Shown in pieces: positions 25,229-34,080 of a stretch of DNA of 64,000 nucleotides. This stretch comes from Jeotgalibacillus haloalkalitolerans. Its GTDB lineage: Bacteria > Bacillota > Bacilli > Bacillales > Jeotgalibacillaceae. Within the stretch, counting starts at the first letter, position 1, and each line of letters begins with the position of its first letter. The notes under the pieces were generated by a model. It was not told the DNA's origin. It made no database searches and worked only from the letters and a program-made list of their open reading frames with translations. The position numbers and the translations under genes are program-made. The stretch spans positions 868,001 through 932,000 of the forward strand of contig NZ_JAXQNN010000001.1 of the NCBI RefSeq assembly GCF_034427455.1. The letters run 5' to 3'.

Positions 25229-27151
25229 TTATTCACTCACAATTCTTCCTTCAACGCCAGGGATCGGCTGACCTGAAGCCAGTGCTTCTGTTAGAACTGC
25301 GCTGAGCAGTTCGCCGCTGTCGAATACAACGTCATCTGCACTGAACATTGTGTAGCCGTCTCCACCCGCTGCTGTGAAGTCATTTGTTGCGACTGTGTAT
25401 ACTTTTTCAGTATCAAGTGGCTCGCCGCCTACCAGCACTTCTGTTACACGGCTTCCTGCAGGAGCAGAAGCATCATACTTGAATGAGAAGCCTGAGATAT
25501 GAAGGAAGCCTCCATTTTGCTCAGGTGCCATACGTACTGAATGCTCAAGTGCTGCAAGCAGCTGTTCGCCTGTTACATTCATTTGTACAAGTGTGTTGAT
25601 GAATGGCAGGACTTCTTCAACTTCGCCGCGTGTTACTTCACCTGCATCGATTGAAGCTCTGATACCACCGCCGTTTGTAATGGCAATGTCAGTACCAAGT
25701 GTTGATCTCATTGCATCTGTAATCAGGTTACCAAGGTTTGTTTCCTGTGTTCTTACATTTTCTCTTGCGCCGTCAAGTGCAACTGGCGTTGAACCGACCA
25801 CTTCATTTAAAAGCTCATCCAGGATATCCTGGTAAGGTGCAAAAATGTCTGCAATCTGCGGATCTTCTACTTTGTCCGCGCTGTCACGGTAAAGGAATCC
25901 ATTTACCCCGATCAGCTCATCTCCTGAGAATAGAAGATTTGTATGGCCGGCAGCTTTTGTATACTCATATGCCTGAGTAACATAAGCATGCTCATACTTA
26001 ACAGGTGTTTCGATTGTGTCGTGGCTGTGACCGCCGATGATCAGGTCAACGCCTTCAACTTCGTTAGCGATGTTGATATCAGTGTCCAGACCTGAATGAG
26101 AGAGAAGGATGATGTGATCTACTTCATCTTCAATTTCATCTACAATATCCTGTGTACGGGATACTTCATCCTGGAATTCAATGCCTTCGATATTCTTAGG
26201 GCTTGTCTTTTCAGCAGTATCAGTCGCAGTTACACCAACTACGCCAAATGTCTGGCCGCCGCGCTCGATCACTGTATAGTCATCAAGGAAATTCTCACCG
26301 TCTTCAAGAATATTTGCTGATACGATTGGGAAAGCTGCATTTCCTGCAACTTCTTCAAGGTACTCATGACCAAAGTTAAAGTCGTGGTTACCAGGAACCA
26401 TCGCATCATAAGACATTTCTGTTAATGCCTCTAATGCTGGTACACCATCAAAATTGTTAACAAGTGCTGTACCGTGAAGCGTATCTCCAAGGTCAAACAG
26501 CATCGCGTCAGGATTTTCAGCTCTTACTTCATTTACAAGCGTAGAAACCTTCGCAAGACCCATGTGACCTTCATCTTCATCAAATGTGATTCTGCCGTGC
26601 ATATCATTCGTATGAACGATCGGCATCACTGTAATATTCTCATCCATTAAGTCAAACATCTCATCAATATCCTCTGATGTCAGTGGCTTATTCGGCTTAA
26701 ATGTCTTATCACTTTTATCAATCAGACCAAGCTCAGCCGCTGCTGCAACATAAGGCTCCGCTTCATCAGAAATACTGCGATAATCTTTGAAGTTCTTAAA
26801 CGAATCATCTGAATAAGTATCTTTCAGGTTAAGGCTTCTTACAAGGTAAGTATAAGCCTGCTCCCTGGAAATTTTATTACCAGCATTGACTTCAGCTACA
26901 TCTTCCTCAGTTAAAATACCAGTTCGGACTGCTGCTTCAAAATAAGCTGCCGCATCTCCGGAAACCCCTTGGAAAAGATCAGTCGAACCCTGAAGATCAA
27001 TCCCCAGTTCCCCCACAAGCTCTACAATAAAAGTCTCAGTTGTAACAGGTGCCTTGACTGATTTCTTCGCATCTGCAGTCCCTGCATATGTAGAAAAAGT
27101 CAAACCAGCGGCTAAAGCGGTAATCAGAATCTTATTCTTCTGTGTTTGCAT
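25229..27151 (-). CDS. SLH-anchored bifunctional 5'-nucleotidase / 2',3'-cyclic phosphodiesterase
   Basis: A 640-residue secreted protein. The signal peptide is MQTQKNKILITALAAGLTF with cleavage near ADA-K. Residues about 35-170 are S-layer-homology-like repeats. A UshA/YfkN-type metallophosphoesterase domain begins at about 177 (PIVHTNDMHGRI, GNHDFNFGHE, GGHSHD), followed by a C-terminal nucleotidase substrate domain with TNGGGIRASI and AAGGDGY. It releases phosphate from extracellular nucleotides. I chose ATG 27151 (GGGAGG upstream). The frame is open to 27352 but that extension reads through a repeat. It is co-directional with the alkaline phosphatase upstream; both fit phosphate scavenging. 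Confidence 0.9.
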   Translation of the reverse strand: MQTQKNKILITALAAGLTFSTYAGTADAKKSVKAPVTTETFIVELVGELGIDLQGSTDLFQGVSGDAAAYFEAAVRTGILTEEDVAEVNAGNKISREQAYTYLVRSLNLKDTYSDDSFKNFKDYRSISDEAEPYVAAAAELGLIDKSDKTFKPNKPLTSEDIDEMFDLMDENITVMPIVHTNDMHGRITFDEDEGHMGLAKVSTLVNEVRAENPDAMLFDLGDTLHGTALVNNFDGVPALEALTEMSYDAMVPGNHDFNFGHEYLEEVAGNAAFPIVSANILEDGENFLDDYTVIERGGQTFGVVGVTATDTAEKTSPKNIEGIEFQDEVSRTQDIVDEIEDEVDHIILLSHSGLDTDINIANEVEGVDLIIGGHSHDTIETPVKYEHAYVTQAYEYTKAAGHTNLLFSGDELIGVNGFLYRDSADKVEDPQIADIFAPYQDILDELLNEVVGSTPVALDGARENVRTQETNLGNLITDAMRSTLGTDIAITNGGGIRASIDAGEVTRGEVEEVLPFINTLVQMNVTGEQLLAALEHSVRMAPEQNGGFLHISGFSFKYDASAPAGSRVTEVLVGGEPLDTEKVYTVATNDFTAAGGDGYTMFSADDVVFDSGELLSAVLTEALASGQPIPGVEGRIVSE

Positions 27152-27269
27152 AGTAACCTCCCAAATAATATGTAGTGTTGCCTTTTCATCATATACATTA
27201 TTGGAATCGCATACAATAAAGATTCGAAATTTTATAAAGAAATTAACGAATAGTTTACAAATTGGGGGG

Positions 27270-27318
27270 AGTGAAGGGAGGGACAGAGTGAAGGCAGGGA
27301 CAGACCCTGTCTCCGCTC
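27270..27318 (+). repeat. REP-like repeat (copy 8: half plus full hairpin)
   Basis: A truncated half (GGGACAGAG at 27280) is fused to a full hairpin with core at 27297-27307. The loops read ACAGA on the plus strand although both neighbouring genes are on the minus strand. It lies between the alkaline phosphatase and nucleotidase genes. Confidence 0.9.
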
Positions 27319-27360
27319 CAACAAAAAAAAGAAGGGAAAAATCCCTTCTCAATTTAACAC

Positions 27361-28692
27361 TTAAAAATCAATCTTCATCGCTTCACCCATCAGCTTCGGC
27401 AGGTCAGTGTTATTTAGTAGTCCTGAAAACTTATGCGCCTGTGCACCATATGCATATACCGGTACGTCAACACCTGTGTGTGCGGATGTCGTCCATCCAA
27501 CCAGCGCACGGTCACTGATGACTTCGTTGATTGCCATGGCTGCATTGTCTGTTTCTTCTATTAAAGCTGCTTCTTCTTCAGTCAATTCAATATTTGCATA
27601 TTCTTTTACGATTTCACGGGCATTCGAGCGGTCTTCGTTCAGTTCAGCAGCCATTGTATCACCGGTTGCTTTTACGTCGTGAAGGACATCGATATTCAGG
27701 TCATACTCACCGTTTGATCCGACCGACATCCCGCCGGTTTCGTGGTCACCTGCAACAACGACAAGTGTATTTTTATCCTTTTTCGCGTATTCGATTGCAG
27801 CGGCTACCGCTTCATCAAATGCTTTTGTGTCATTCATTGCCCATGCTGCATCGTGCGCGTGGCCTGCCCAGTCGATTTGTGAACCTTCAACCATCAGGAA
27901 GAAGCCGTCTTTATCCTGTTCAAGTGCATTAAGCGCTGCGCCGGTCATATCTGCAAGGCTTGGCTGATCCGTTTCACCGCGCTCAAGCTCCGGAGCCATC
28001 GCATCGTCAGCAAATAGTCCGAGCAGCTTGCCACTTTTAGCTGAAGTCAGTTCATCTGAATTGGTTACATATTCATAGCCATCTGCCTCTGCAGATTCAA
28101 TCAGGTTCAGTTCAGGCTGCTTTCCGCCTTCTGATTCAGGGAGGAAATAGTCGCGTCCGCCACCCAGTAGAACGTCTACACCATTTTCAAAATACTGAGG
28201 TGCAATACCCGCTTCATTTCCACGCGACTCAACACTTGAACCAAATACAGCAGGTGTTGCGTGTGTGATTGTAGAAGTCGCAACAAGACCGGTAGACTTA
28301 CCAGCTTCCTCAGCTGCATCTAAAATAGAATCCACCTGCTCACCATCAGGCGTCACCCCAACCATTCCGTTATTCGTCTTCTCACCAGTCGCCATTGCAG
28401 TACCCGCAGCAGCAGAATCCGTTACTTCAGTATCCGCAGAATACGTCTGCATCAATCCCTTTACAAAAGGATCAAAAGAAGACTCCTCACCTTTAAACCA
28501 GCGATAGTTCGTTGCGTAAGAAGCGTTGTAACCATCCGGAATCATATAAATCACATTATGTACTTTTTCATTTCCCTGACCGGCCCAATCCGGCTTCCCT
28601 GACGCAGTCGACTCCTCATTTTGAGTGCCAATCGCAATCCCTGATAAAACAAGTCCTCCTGAAAGTGCAAGTAAAGCAGTTTTCTTCAACAT
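27361..28692 (-). CDS. Secreted alkaline phosphatase (PhoA family)
   Basis: A 443-residue alkaline phosphatase. The signal peptide is MLKKTALLALSGGLVLSGIA. The phosphorylated serine is S93 in VTDSAAAGTAM. Metal ligands are D53 (MIPDGYNAS), DWAGHAHDAAW and GDHETGG, and the C-terminal AHTGVDVPVYAYG carries the last His. It acts outside the cell to free phosphate from esters. Upstream lies a three-hexamer PhoP-type box (28745-28772). Together with the SLH-nucleotidase gene this forms a phosphate-starvation pair, separated by a repeat. Confidence 0.94.
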   Translation of the reverse strand: MLKKTALLALSGGLVLSGIAIGTQNEESTASGKPDWAGQGNEKVHNVIYMIPDGYNASYATNYRWFKGEESSFDPFVKGLMQTYSADTEVTDSAAAGTAMATGEKTNNGMVGVTPDGEQVDSILDAAEEAGKSTGLVATSTITHATPAVFGSSVESRGNEAGIAPQYFENGVDVLLGGGRDYFLPESEGGKQPELNLIESAEADGYEYVTNSDELTSAKSGKLLGLFADDAMAPELERGETDQPSLADMTGAALNALEQDKDGFFLMVEGSQIDWAGHAHDAAWAMNDTKAFDEAVAAAIEYAKKDKNTLVVVAGDHETGGMSVGSNGEYDLNIDVLHDVKATGDTMAAELNEDRSNAREIVKEYANIELTEEEAALIEETDNAAMAINEVISDRALVGWTTSAHTGVDVPVYAYGAQAHKFSGLLNNTDLPKLMGEAMKIDF

Positions 28693-28744
28693 GTTTTCCT
28701 GTCTCCCTTCAAAATAGCTTACGGGATGTAGGTTAGCAAAGGAT

Positions 28745-28772
28745 TGTAAAGAAGTGATTACGAGATTGTAAA
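28745..28772 (-). promoter_or_regulatory. Candidate PhoP (Pho) box
   Basis: Read on the minus strand, TTTACA occurs at 28772-28767 and 28750-28745, with GTAATC at 28761-28756 between them, giving an exact 11-bp period. This fits the Bacillus Pho box of TT(A/T)ACA hexamers spaced by 5 bp. It lies 53-80 bases upstream of the alkaline phosphatase start. Confidence 0.68.
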
Positions 28773-28833
28773 TATAGAGAAAGATGGAACTAATATACTT
28801 TTAAAAGGGTTTTAATGGTAATTATGAGTGTTT

Positions 28834-28867
28834 GAGTGAAGGGAGGGACAGACCCTGCCTTCAGTCT
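28834..28867 (+). repeat. REP-like single hairpin (copy 9)
   Basis: One hairpin with core GGGACAGACCC at 28845-28855 between the divergently transcribed alkaline phosphatase and acidic surface protein genes. The loop reads ACAGA on the plus strand. Confidence 0.88.
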
Positions 28868-28974
28868 ACCCATCAGGAAAAATTTATCTTAATTTGACAA
28901 AATAAAGATATCTTTTTTGGTAGCAGCCGATTATAATACTCTTGTAATTATAAAAATGTAGAGGAAGATGAAGG

Positions 28975-30267
28975 GTGAAAAAGTTGCTGTCGGTGGTTTT
29001 TGCTATGCTGTTGGTTGTTAGTAGCTTTCCGGTGAGTGGTTTTGCAGCTGTAGATCAAGGAGAATTGGATACATATCTTGCTGAGATTCAGTGGACTGAA
29101 GATGAGTTAGATACATATTTAGAGTACTACGGATACAGAATCAGTGATTTTGAATCGTTTGAAGAGCTGGAGGATTTTCTGGGGCCGGTGATCACTGAGG
29201 AAAGTCTGCAGGAGTTATTGGACGCATATGGTTTAACGCGTGAAGAGCTTGATGAAATCATGGCGTTATATGGTGAAACGGTTGAGGATTATTTATTTAT
29301 TGATGACATTGAATTTTATATTATAGATCGAGCAGAATTAGACGCATACCTTGCTGAGATTCAGTGGACTGAAGATGAGCTGGATACGTATTTATGGGAG
29401 TATTACGGGTATAGAATCAGTGATTTTATATCTTTTGAAGAGCTGGAGGATTTCCTTGGGCCGGTGATCACTGAAGAAAGTCTTCAGGAATTATTGGATG
29501 CATATGGCTTAACGCGTGAAGAGTTAGATGAAATTTTAGCTTTATATGGTGAAACGGTTGAGGATTATACATTTATCGATGATATTGAATTCTATATTTT
29601 AGAAGAGTTGTATTATGAAGAAGACTACTATTATGATGATTTGTTTAGTGAATTTGGATTGACTGAAGAGGAGTTAGACCGTTTATTTACTCATCTTGAC
29701 ACGCTTGATTTTGCTGCAATTGAAGCGAGACTTGATGCAGTCTATAATCGTCTGATGGCTTTAGAAGAGTTTGAATCTGCGACTGAATTATCAGCTGAGC
29801 AAATTGCTGAATTACTATCAATCATGCAGGAATTGCTTGATATTTTTGAAATGGATGCTACTTTTACATTAGTAAAAAGCGGTGAAGAGAAATCAATTTC
29901 ATTGGCTGAGTTAATTTCAATGACCAGTATTGAGGACTATGATCTAGTAATTTCACTGTTTTCTAAGCAGGGTGAATTTTTAGCGGATTTCATTTTGACA
30001 AATGAAATGTTCGGATCTGATCTGATTAAAGAAACTGCAGAAGATCTTCCTGTGGTTGAAGAAGCTGTAGAAACGAAGAAGGAAGTGAAAGCACAGGAAA
30101 CAGCAAAGGAAACTGCTGTCACTGGAACTGCTGCTGTTACGAAAACGGTAAAGGGTGAAAAGCTCCCTTATACAGGCGCGAATTATCTGGCAAAAGTATT
30201 GCTTGGTCTTTCAGTTTTAGCGATGGGTATATGGGCAGTGCGACGTTATCGCAGACAGGAAGCTTAA
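28975..30267 (+). CDS. Acidic repeat-containing surface protein with LPxTG-type sorting signal
   Basis: A 430-residue secreted protein with GTG start. After the signal peptide (cleavage near GFA-A) come two nearly identical tandem units of about 91-92 residues (residues about 28-118 and 119-210; each with LAEIQWTEDELDTYL and PVITEESLQELLDAYG), then a helical acidic region. The C-terminus has the sortase motif LPYTG, a hydrophobic segment and a basic tail RRYRRQEA. It resembles the family of processed acidic surface proteins (TIGR04383-like) that pair with a dedicated sortase. The sortase gene follows one base later. The mature protein is extremely rich in Glu, Asp and Tyr. Ligand unknown. Confidence 0.85.
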   Translation: MKKLLSVVFAMLLVVSSFPVSGFAAVDQGELDTYLAEIQWTEDELDTYLEYYGYRISDFESFEELEDFLGPVITEESLQELLDAYGLTREELDEIMALYGETVEDYLFIDDIEFYIIDRAELDAYLAEIQWTEDELDTYLWEYYGYRISDFISFEELEDFLGPVITEESLQELLDAYGLTREELDEILALYGETVEDYTFIDDIEFYILEELYYEEDYYYDDLFSEFGLTEEELDRLFTHLDTLDFAAIEARLDAVYNRLMALEEFESATELSAEQIAELLSIMQELLDIFEMDATFTLVKSGEEKSISLAELISMTSIEDYDLVISLFSKQGEFLADFILTNEMFGSDLIKETAEDLPVVEEAVETKKEVKAQETAKETAVTGTAAVTKTVKGEKLPYTGANYLAKVLLGLSVLAMGIWAVRRYRRQEA

Positions 30268-30268
30268 A

Positions 30269-30940
30269 ATGGACTCAAGAAATGCCCGCAGAACGCGTAA
30301 GTTGCGCCTGAAAAAGAGTATTTTTTTATTATTTGGTGTGGGGCTCATTTCATTTGGCTTCTGGTTTGCCAGTTCGAATGCTTTTCCTTTGATAAAAGGA
30401 TACTACCTTTATAAAACAAGTGCAGAATCGCACCAGGTATCAGAAATTAAAGCTGAAAATGTCGTGAAAGACGATAGGTTGTCGACAAGAAAAGCAGAAA
30501 ACCCAATTGATGAGCCTTTATATCCGGAAGTGCCTGAAATCGGAGATCATATGGGCGAATTAATCATTCCAAAACTTGATGTCAGTCTACCCATTTATCA
30601 TGGCACAGATGAAGATGAACTGGAAAAGGGTGTAGGTCACTATGCAGGTAGTGTGCTTCCCGGTGAACAGGATAACTCCGTTTTAGCAGGACACCGGGAT
30701 ACAGTATTCCGAAGACTGGGTGAAGTGGGCGAAGACGACCTGCTGACAGTCGTGACCGAAGCAGGAAGCTTTACGTACAAGGTACGAAAAGTCAGGATCG
30801 TCGATGAAGACGACCGTTCTATCATCGTACCAAAGCCAAAAGCTACCCTGACCCTCTCCACCTGCTATCCATTTGATGCAATCGGCTACACAACAGAAAG
30901 ATATATACTCATTGCAGACTTAATTAAAAGTGAACGATAA
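30269..30940 (+). CDS. Class D-like sortase
   Basis: A 223-residue membrane-anchored transpeptidase. One N-terminal helix (IFLLFGVGLISFGFWFA) is followed by the sortase barrel. The catalytic triad is visible as His in LAGHRDTVF, Cys in LSTCYPFD and Arg in TTERYILIA. It should cleave the LPYTG signal of the adjacent acidic protein and link it to the peptidoglycan. It is spaced one base from that gene, so the pair is a substrate-specific sorting unit. A terminator follows at once. Confidence 0.9.
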   Translation: MDSRNARRTRKLRLKKSIFLLFGVGLISFGFWFASSNAFPLIKGYYLYKTSAESHQVSEIKAENVVKDDRLSTRKAENPIDEPLYPEVPEIGDHMGELIIPKLDVSLPIYHGTDEDELEKGVGHYAGSVLPGEQDNSVLAGHRDTVFRRLGEVGEDDLLTVVTEAGSFTYKVRKVRIVDEDDRSIIVPKPKATLTLSTCYPFDAIGYTTERYILIADLIKSER

Positions 30941-30974
30941 ACAGCGTCTCCCATATTGGGACCGCTGTTTTTTT
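30940..30974 (+). terminator. Rho-independent terminator of the sortase operon
   Basis: Stem ACAGCG-CTCCCA / TGGGA-CGCTGT followed by TTTTTTT, beginning at the sortase stop codon. Confidence 0.88.
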
Positions 30975-31056
30975 GGGAGTGGAGGGAGGGACAGACCCTG
31001 CCTTCGCTCTCCCGCCGGTGACCAGTGGAGACAGGGACAGACCCTCCCTTCACTGC
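30975..31056 (+). repeat. REP-like double hairpin (copy 10, linker inverted)
   Basis: Two full cores at 30988-30998 and 31034-31044. The linker (CTCCCGCCGGTGACCAG) is the reverse complement of that in copies 1, 2 and 11, yet both loops still read ACAGA on the plus strand. So loop and linker orientations are uncoupled. Confidence 0.9.
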
Positions 31057-31085
31057 AAAAATCATATATTCACTACACAAAATAA

Positions 31086-31117
31086 ACAACCCCGTCCAAT
31101 CAAATTGACGGGGTTGT
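31086..31117. terminator. Bidirectional terminator-like hairpin
   Basis: Perfect 11-bp stem ACAACCCCGTC / GACGGGGTTGT with a 10-base loop. It is followed by a T-rich stretch on the plus strand. It separates the repeat from the GH85 promoter region. Confidence 0.7.
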
Positions 31118-31168
31118 TGTTGTTCTTCTATGATTTATCCAATTAATATCCAATAAGTGATCGTTTAA

Positions 31169-31183
31169 ATGTAAGCGTTTACT
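31169..31183 (+). promoter_or_regulatory. CcpA cre site upstream of the GH85 gene
   Basis: ATGTAAGCGTTTACT at 31169-31183 is an almost perfect match to the Bacillus cre consensus (TGTAAGCGTTTACA-like palindrome). It lies 56 bases before the start codon, consistent with carbon catabolite repression. Confidence 0.75.
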
Positions 31184-31238
31184 TTTAGGGTAGGAAGGAG
31201 GATATGCAATTCTATATTATTTTAAAGGGAGTGGGCGT

Positions 31239-33866
31239 ATGAGAAAGTATGGAGTGCTGTTTGTTTTACTTTTGTCTTTTTCTTTTGTTGGTATATTAAA
31301 TGATGCTGAGGCAGAGCAGCCGGAGTCGTCTTATTGGTATCCTGATGAGCTGTTGAATTGGAGTCCTGAAGGTGATAAGGATGCGGTCTTTAATCAAAGT
31401 ACGGTTCCTTTAGCTGAAAGGGAAGGTGGGAAGTCTGAGGCGAGGCTGGTTGCTTTGTCTGCGATGAATCCTTCTACCAGCGGAGTTCCTTCGCAGGGGG
31501 GAAATTCTTTTTATGCAAATACGTTTAGTTATTGGCAGTACGTAGACTTGATGGTTTACTGGGCAGGCTCTGCCGGGGAAGGGATTATTACACCGCCAAG
31601 TGCAGATGTGATTGATAATGCTCATCGAAATGGTGTGCCGATTCTTGGAAATGTTTTCTTTCCTCCGAAGGTTTATGGCGGGAAGGATGAGTGGGTGGAT
31701 CAGATGCTCACGCAAGATGAGGCTGGTTCTTTTCCGGCAGCTGATCAACTCTTAAAAGTGGCAGCGTACTACGGTTTTGATGGATGGTTTATTAATCAGG
31801 AAACTGAAGGCGGAACACCTGAGGACGCGAAGCTGATGCAGGCGTTTTTGATTTATCTTCAGGAGAAGAAGCCGGAACATATGGAGATTATGTGGTATGA
31901 CTCTATGACAGAAGACGGCAGTATTGACTGGCAAAACTATTTGACTGATAAAAATAAGATATTCCTGCAGGATGGATCAATGAAGGTAGCTGATCATATG
32001 TTTCTGAATTTCTGGTGGAGCCGTCAGTCACAGCAGCAGTCTGCTGATAAGGCGTGGGAAATTGGAAGAAGTCCTTATGATCTCTTTGCAGGGATTGACG
32101 TTGAGGCAAACGGCTATCAAACCTCTATTAATTGGGAAAATATATTCCCGGAAGAACAGGAGGCTTTAACATCTCTGGGAATTTACCGTCCTGACTGGGC
32201 ATACAAGGATTCAAAAACGATGGAAGAATTTTATCAAAAAGAGCAGCATTTTTGGACTGGTGCAGCCGGGAATCCTGAACACACAGATGCAAATCCTGCA
32301 TCATGGAAGGGAATGGCCCACTATTTTGATGAAAAAACGGTAATTGATTCAATGCCATTTGTAACGCATTTTAATACAGGGAGCGGTCAATTTTTTAATG
32401 TGGAGGGCGAGAAGAAATCTGAGCGTGAATGGAACAACCGCAGCGTTCAGGATATTCTGCCAACCTGGAGATGGAAAACTGACAACAGCCTGCTATCAGT
32501 CGATTTCACGTGGGATGAAGCTTATACAGGAGGCAGTTCAATTGCAGTAACCGGGGACATTGAAAAAGGTGAAAAGTCCAGAATTGATCTCTATAAAACG
32601 AATATTAATGTAGAGAAACATACACAACTGGCGTTAACTTATAAATCATTATCCGGAGAAAAGCTCAGCATGGCAGTCAGCTTCAGTGATAACCCTGGTG
32701 AATTTACAACCTTTGACCTTAAAAAGAAAAGTCACGGAAAGTGGGTAACAGACCAGGTTTCACTGAAGAAGTTTGAAGGGAAAACGATCTCAACAATCGG
32801 TGTTGAAGTAGAAGGAAATGAAGTACCTGTAGAACTTTATTTAGGCGGATTATCTGTCATGAATAAGAGTGACATGCGTGAAAAAGCTGATGCGCCATCT
32901 CACGCTGACATAATTGAAGTCGATTTTAACAAAGGGATTTATGCGGACCTGAGAATTTCATGGGATCAAGTAGATGAGGCAGAAAAATATGAGATTTACA
33001 GACGATTACCAGATGGTCAAAAACAATTCGTCGGCGTCTCAGTAAACCATGTATTCTATCTGGAAAATATCAAAAGGTCAGGCAAGGAAGACTTCACGAC
33101 ATTTGAAGTGATTACTGTAAACGATGCTGGGAATCGCAGCAAAAAATCAGCAGATCTGACACTTGAATGGCCGCCTTACCCTGCACCGGAAGCAGACTTC
33201 ACATCTGATCAGACTGTAGCGGCACCCGGACAGGAAATACAATTTACCAGTCTTGCTTCAGAGGTAACCGAAGAACTTCAATGGACGTTTGAAGGAGCGG
33301 ATATTGAAACCAGTACCGACCCGACACCAATTGTCAGCTATCCGGATGAAGGTGTTTATACTGTCAAACTCACCGCTAAAAATAGCGAAGGGGAAGATAC
33401 ACTTATAAAAGAAAACTATATAACCATTTCAGAAGGGGCTGCTGAAATAAGAAATTTAGCTGCATCAGCAACAGCTACAGCCAGTGGACAATGCGCACAA
33501 ACAGAAGGTCCAGCCTATGCAATAGATGGCAGCCTAATTAACAACAGCAAATGGTGTGCAATTGGAGATGAAAATTGGCTTCAATTAGACCTGGGCCACA
33601 TTTATCAGCTAGCAGAATTCAAAATTTTTCATGCTGAGGCAGGCGGGGAACCGGCAGCTTTTAACACTAAAATTTACAGCATAGAAACAAGCATCGACGG
33701 AGAAAACTGGAGTGAAGCCGTCTACGAAAATCAAAACAAAGCAGACATCTCTTCACATGCGATCCCACTAACAGAAGCAAGGTACGTCAGACTCAGCATT
33801 GTGCAGCCAACACAAGGGGCTGACAAAGCAGCGAGGATCTTTGAGTTTGAGGTTTTTGGGTTTTAG
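31239..33866 (+). CDS. Secreted endo-beta-N-acetylglucosaminidase (GH85)
   Basis: An 875-residue secreted enzyme that cuts the chitobiose core of N-linked glycans. The signal peptide ends near AEA. The GH85 catalytic region spans about residues 60-440, with the catalytic motif FDGWFINQETEGG and upstream VPILGNVFFPP. It is followed by a jelly-roll region, an Fn3-like module (residues about 560-645), a PKD-like domain (ITSEVT... about 650-725, GVYTVKLTAKNSEGED) and a C-terminal F5/8C (CBM32-like) domain (about 735-875). No LPxTG or SLH anchor is seen, so it is released or held by its binding modules. The ribosome site is AGGGAG. It is the extracellular entry step for the mannosidase cluster downstream. 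Confidence 0.93.
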   Translation: MRKYGVLFVLLLSFSFVGILNDAEAEQPESSYWYPDELLNWSPEGDKDAVFNQSTVPLAEREGGKSEARLVALSAMNPSTSGVPSQGGNSFYANTFSYWQYVDLMVYWAGSAGEGIITPPSADVIDNAHRNGVPILGNVFFPPKVYGGKDEWVDQMLTQDEAGSFPAADQLLKVAAYYGFDGWFINQETEGGTPEDAKLMQAFLIYLQEKKPEHMEIMWYDSMTEDGSIDWQNYLTDKNKIFLQDGSMKVADHMFLNFWWSRQSQQQSADKAWEIGRSPYDLFAGIDVEANGYQTSINWENIFPEEQEALTSLGIYRPDWAYKDSKTMEEFYQKEQHFWTGAAGNPEHTDANPASWKGMAHYFDEKTVIDSMPFVTHFNTGSGQFFNVEGEKKSEREWNNRSVQDILPTWRWKTDNSLLSVDFTWDEAYTGGSSIAVTGDIEKGEKSRIDLYKTNINVEKHTQLALTYKSLSGEKLSMAVSFSDNPGEFTTFDLKKKSHGKWVTDQVSLKKFEGKTISTIGVEVEGNEVPVELYLGGLSVMNKSDMREKADAPSHADIIEVDFNKGIYADLRISWDQVDEAEKYEIYRRLPDGQKQFVGVSVNHVFYLENIKRSGKEDFTTFEVITVNDAGNRSKKSADLTLEWPPYPAPEADFTSDQTVAAPGQEIQFTSLASEVTEELQWTFEGADIETSTDPTPIVSYPDEGVYTVKLTAKNSEGEDTLIKENYITISEGAAEIRNLAASATATASGQCAQTEGPAYAIDGSLINNSKWCAIGDENWLQLDLGHIYQLAEFKIFHAEAGGEPAAFNTKIYSIETSIDGENWSEAVYENQNKADISSHAIPLTEARYVRLSIVQPTQGADKAARIFEFEVFGF

Positions 33867-33870
33867 GGAA

Positions 33871-33948
33871 AGAGCGAAGGCAGGGACAGACCCTGTCTCC
33901 ACTCGTCACCGGCGGGGTAGTGAAGGCAGGGACAGACCCTCCCTCCAC
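33871..33948 (+). repeat. REP-like double hairpin (copy 11)
   Basis: Two full cores at 33883-33893 and 33929-33939 with the CACCGGCGGGG linker in the same orientation as copies 1 and 2. It starts four bases after the GH85 stop codon. Confidence 0.92.
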
Positions 33949-33982
33949 AACCTGTCATTTCTAAAGTTTTCATGCGTTTATT

Positions 33983-34018
33983 AAAGGACTTGGAGAGAAG
34001 GGCTTCCAAGTCCTTTTT
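33983..34018 (+). terminator. Rho-independent terminator downstream of GH85
   Basis: Perfect 12-bp stem AAAGGACTTGGA / TCCAAGTCCTTT with a 10-base loop and a T-run. It separates the GH85 unit from the GH1 operon. Confidence 0.9.
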
Positions 34019-34045
34019 GCTGTCTTTAAGATGAAAATAAGTAAA

Positions 34046-34060
34046 TTGAAAGCGATTTCT
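34046..34060 (+). promoter_or_regulatory. CcpA cre-like site upstream of the GH1 operon
   Basis: TTGAAAGCGATTTCT fits WTGNAANCGNWNNCW. It lies 20 bases before the GH1 start codon, so binding would block elongation or initiation. It mirrors the cre site before GH85. Confidence 0.65.
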
Positions 34061-34080
34061 TATGTTGGGAGTTGAGCAGG

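Noticed and set aside
27152..27352. N-terminal extension of the 5'-nucleotidase frame to 27352.
   Set aside because: The extension reads through a repeat and precedes a proper signal peptide. ATG 27151 has GGGAGG upstream.
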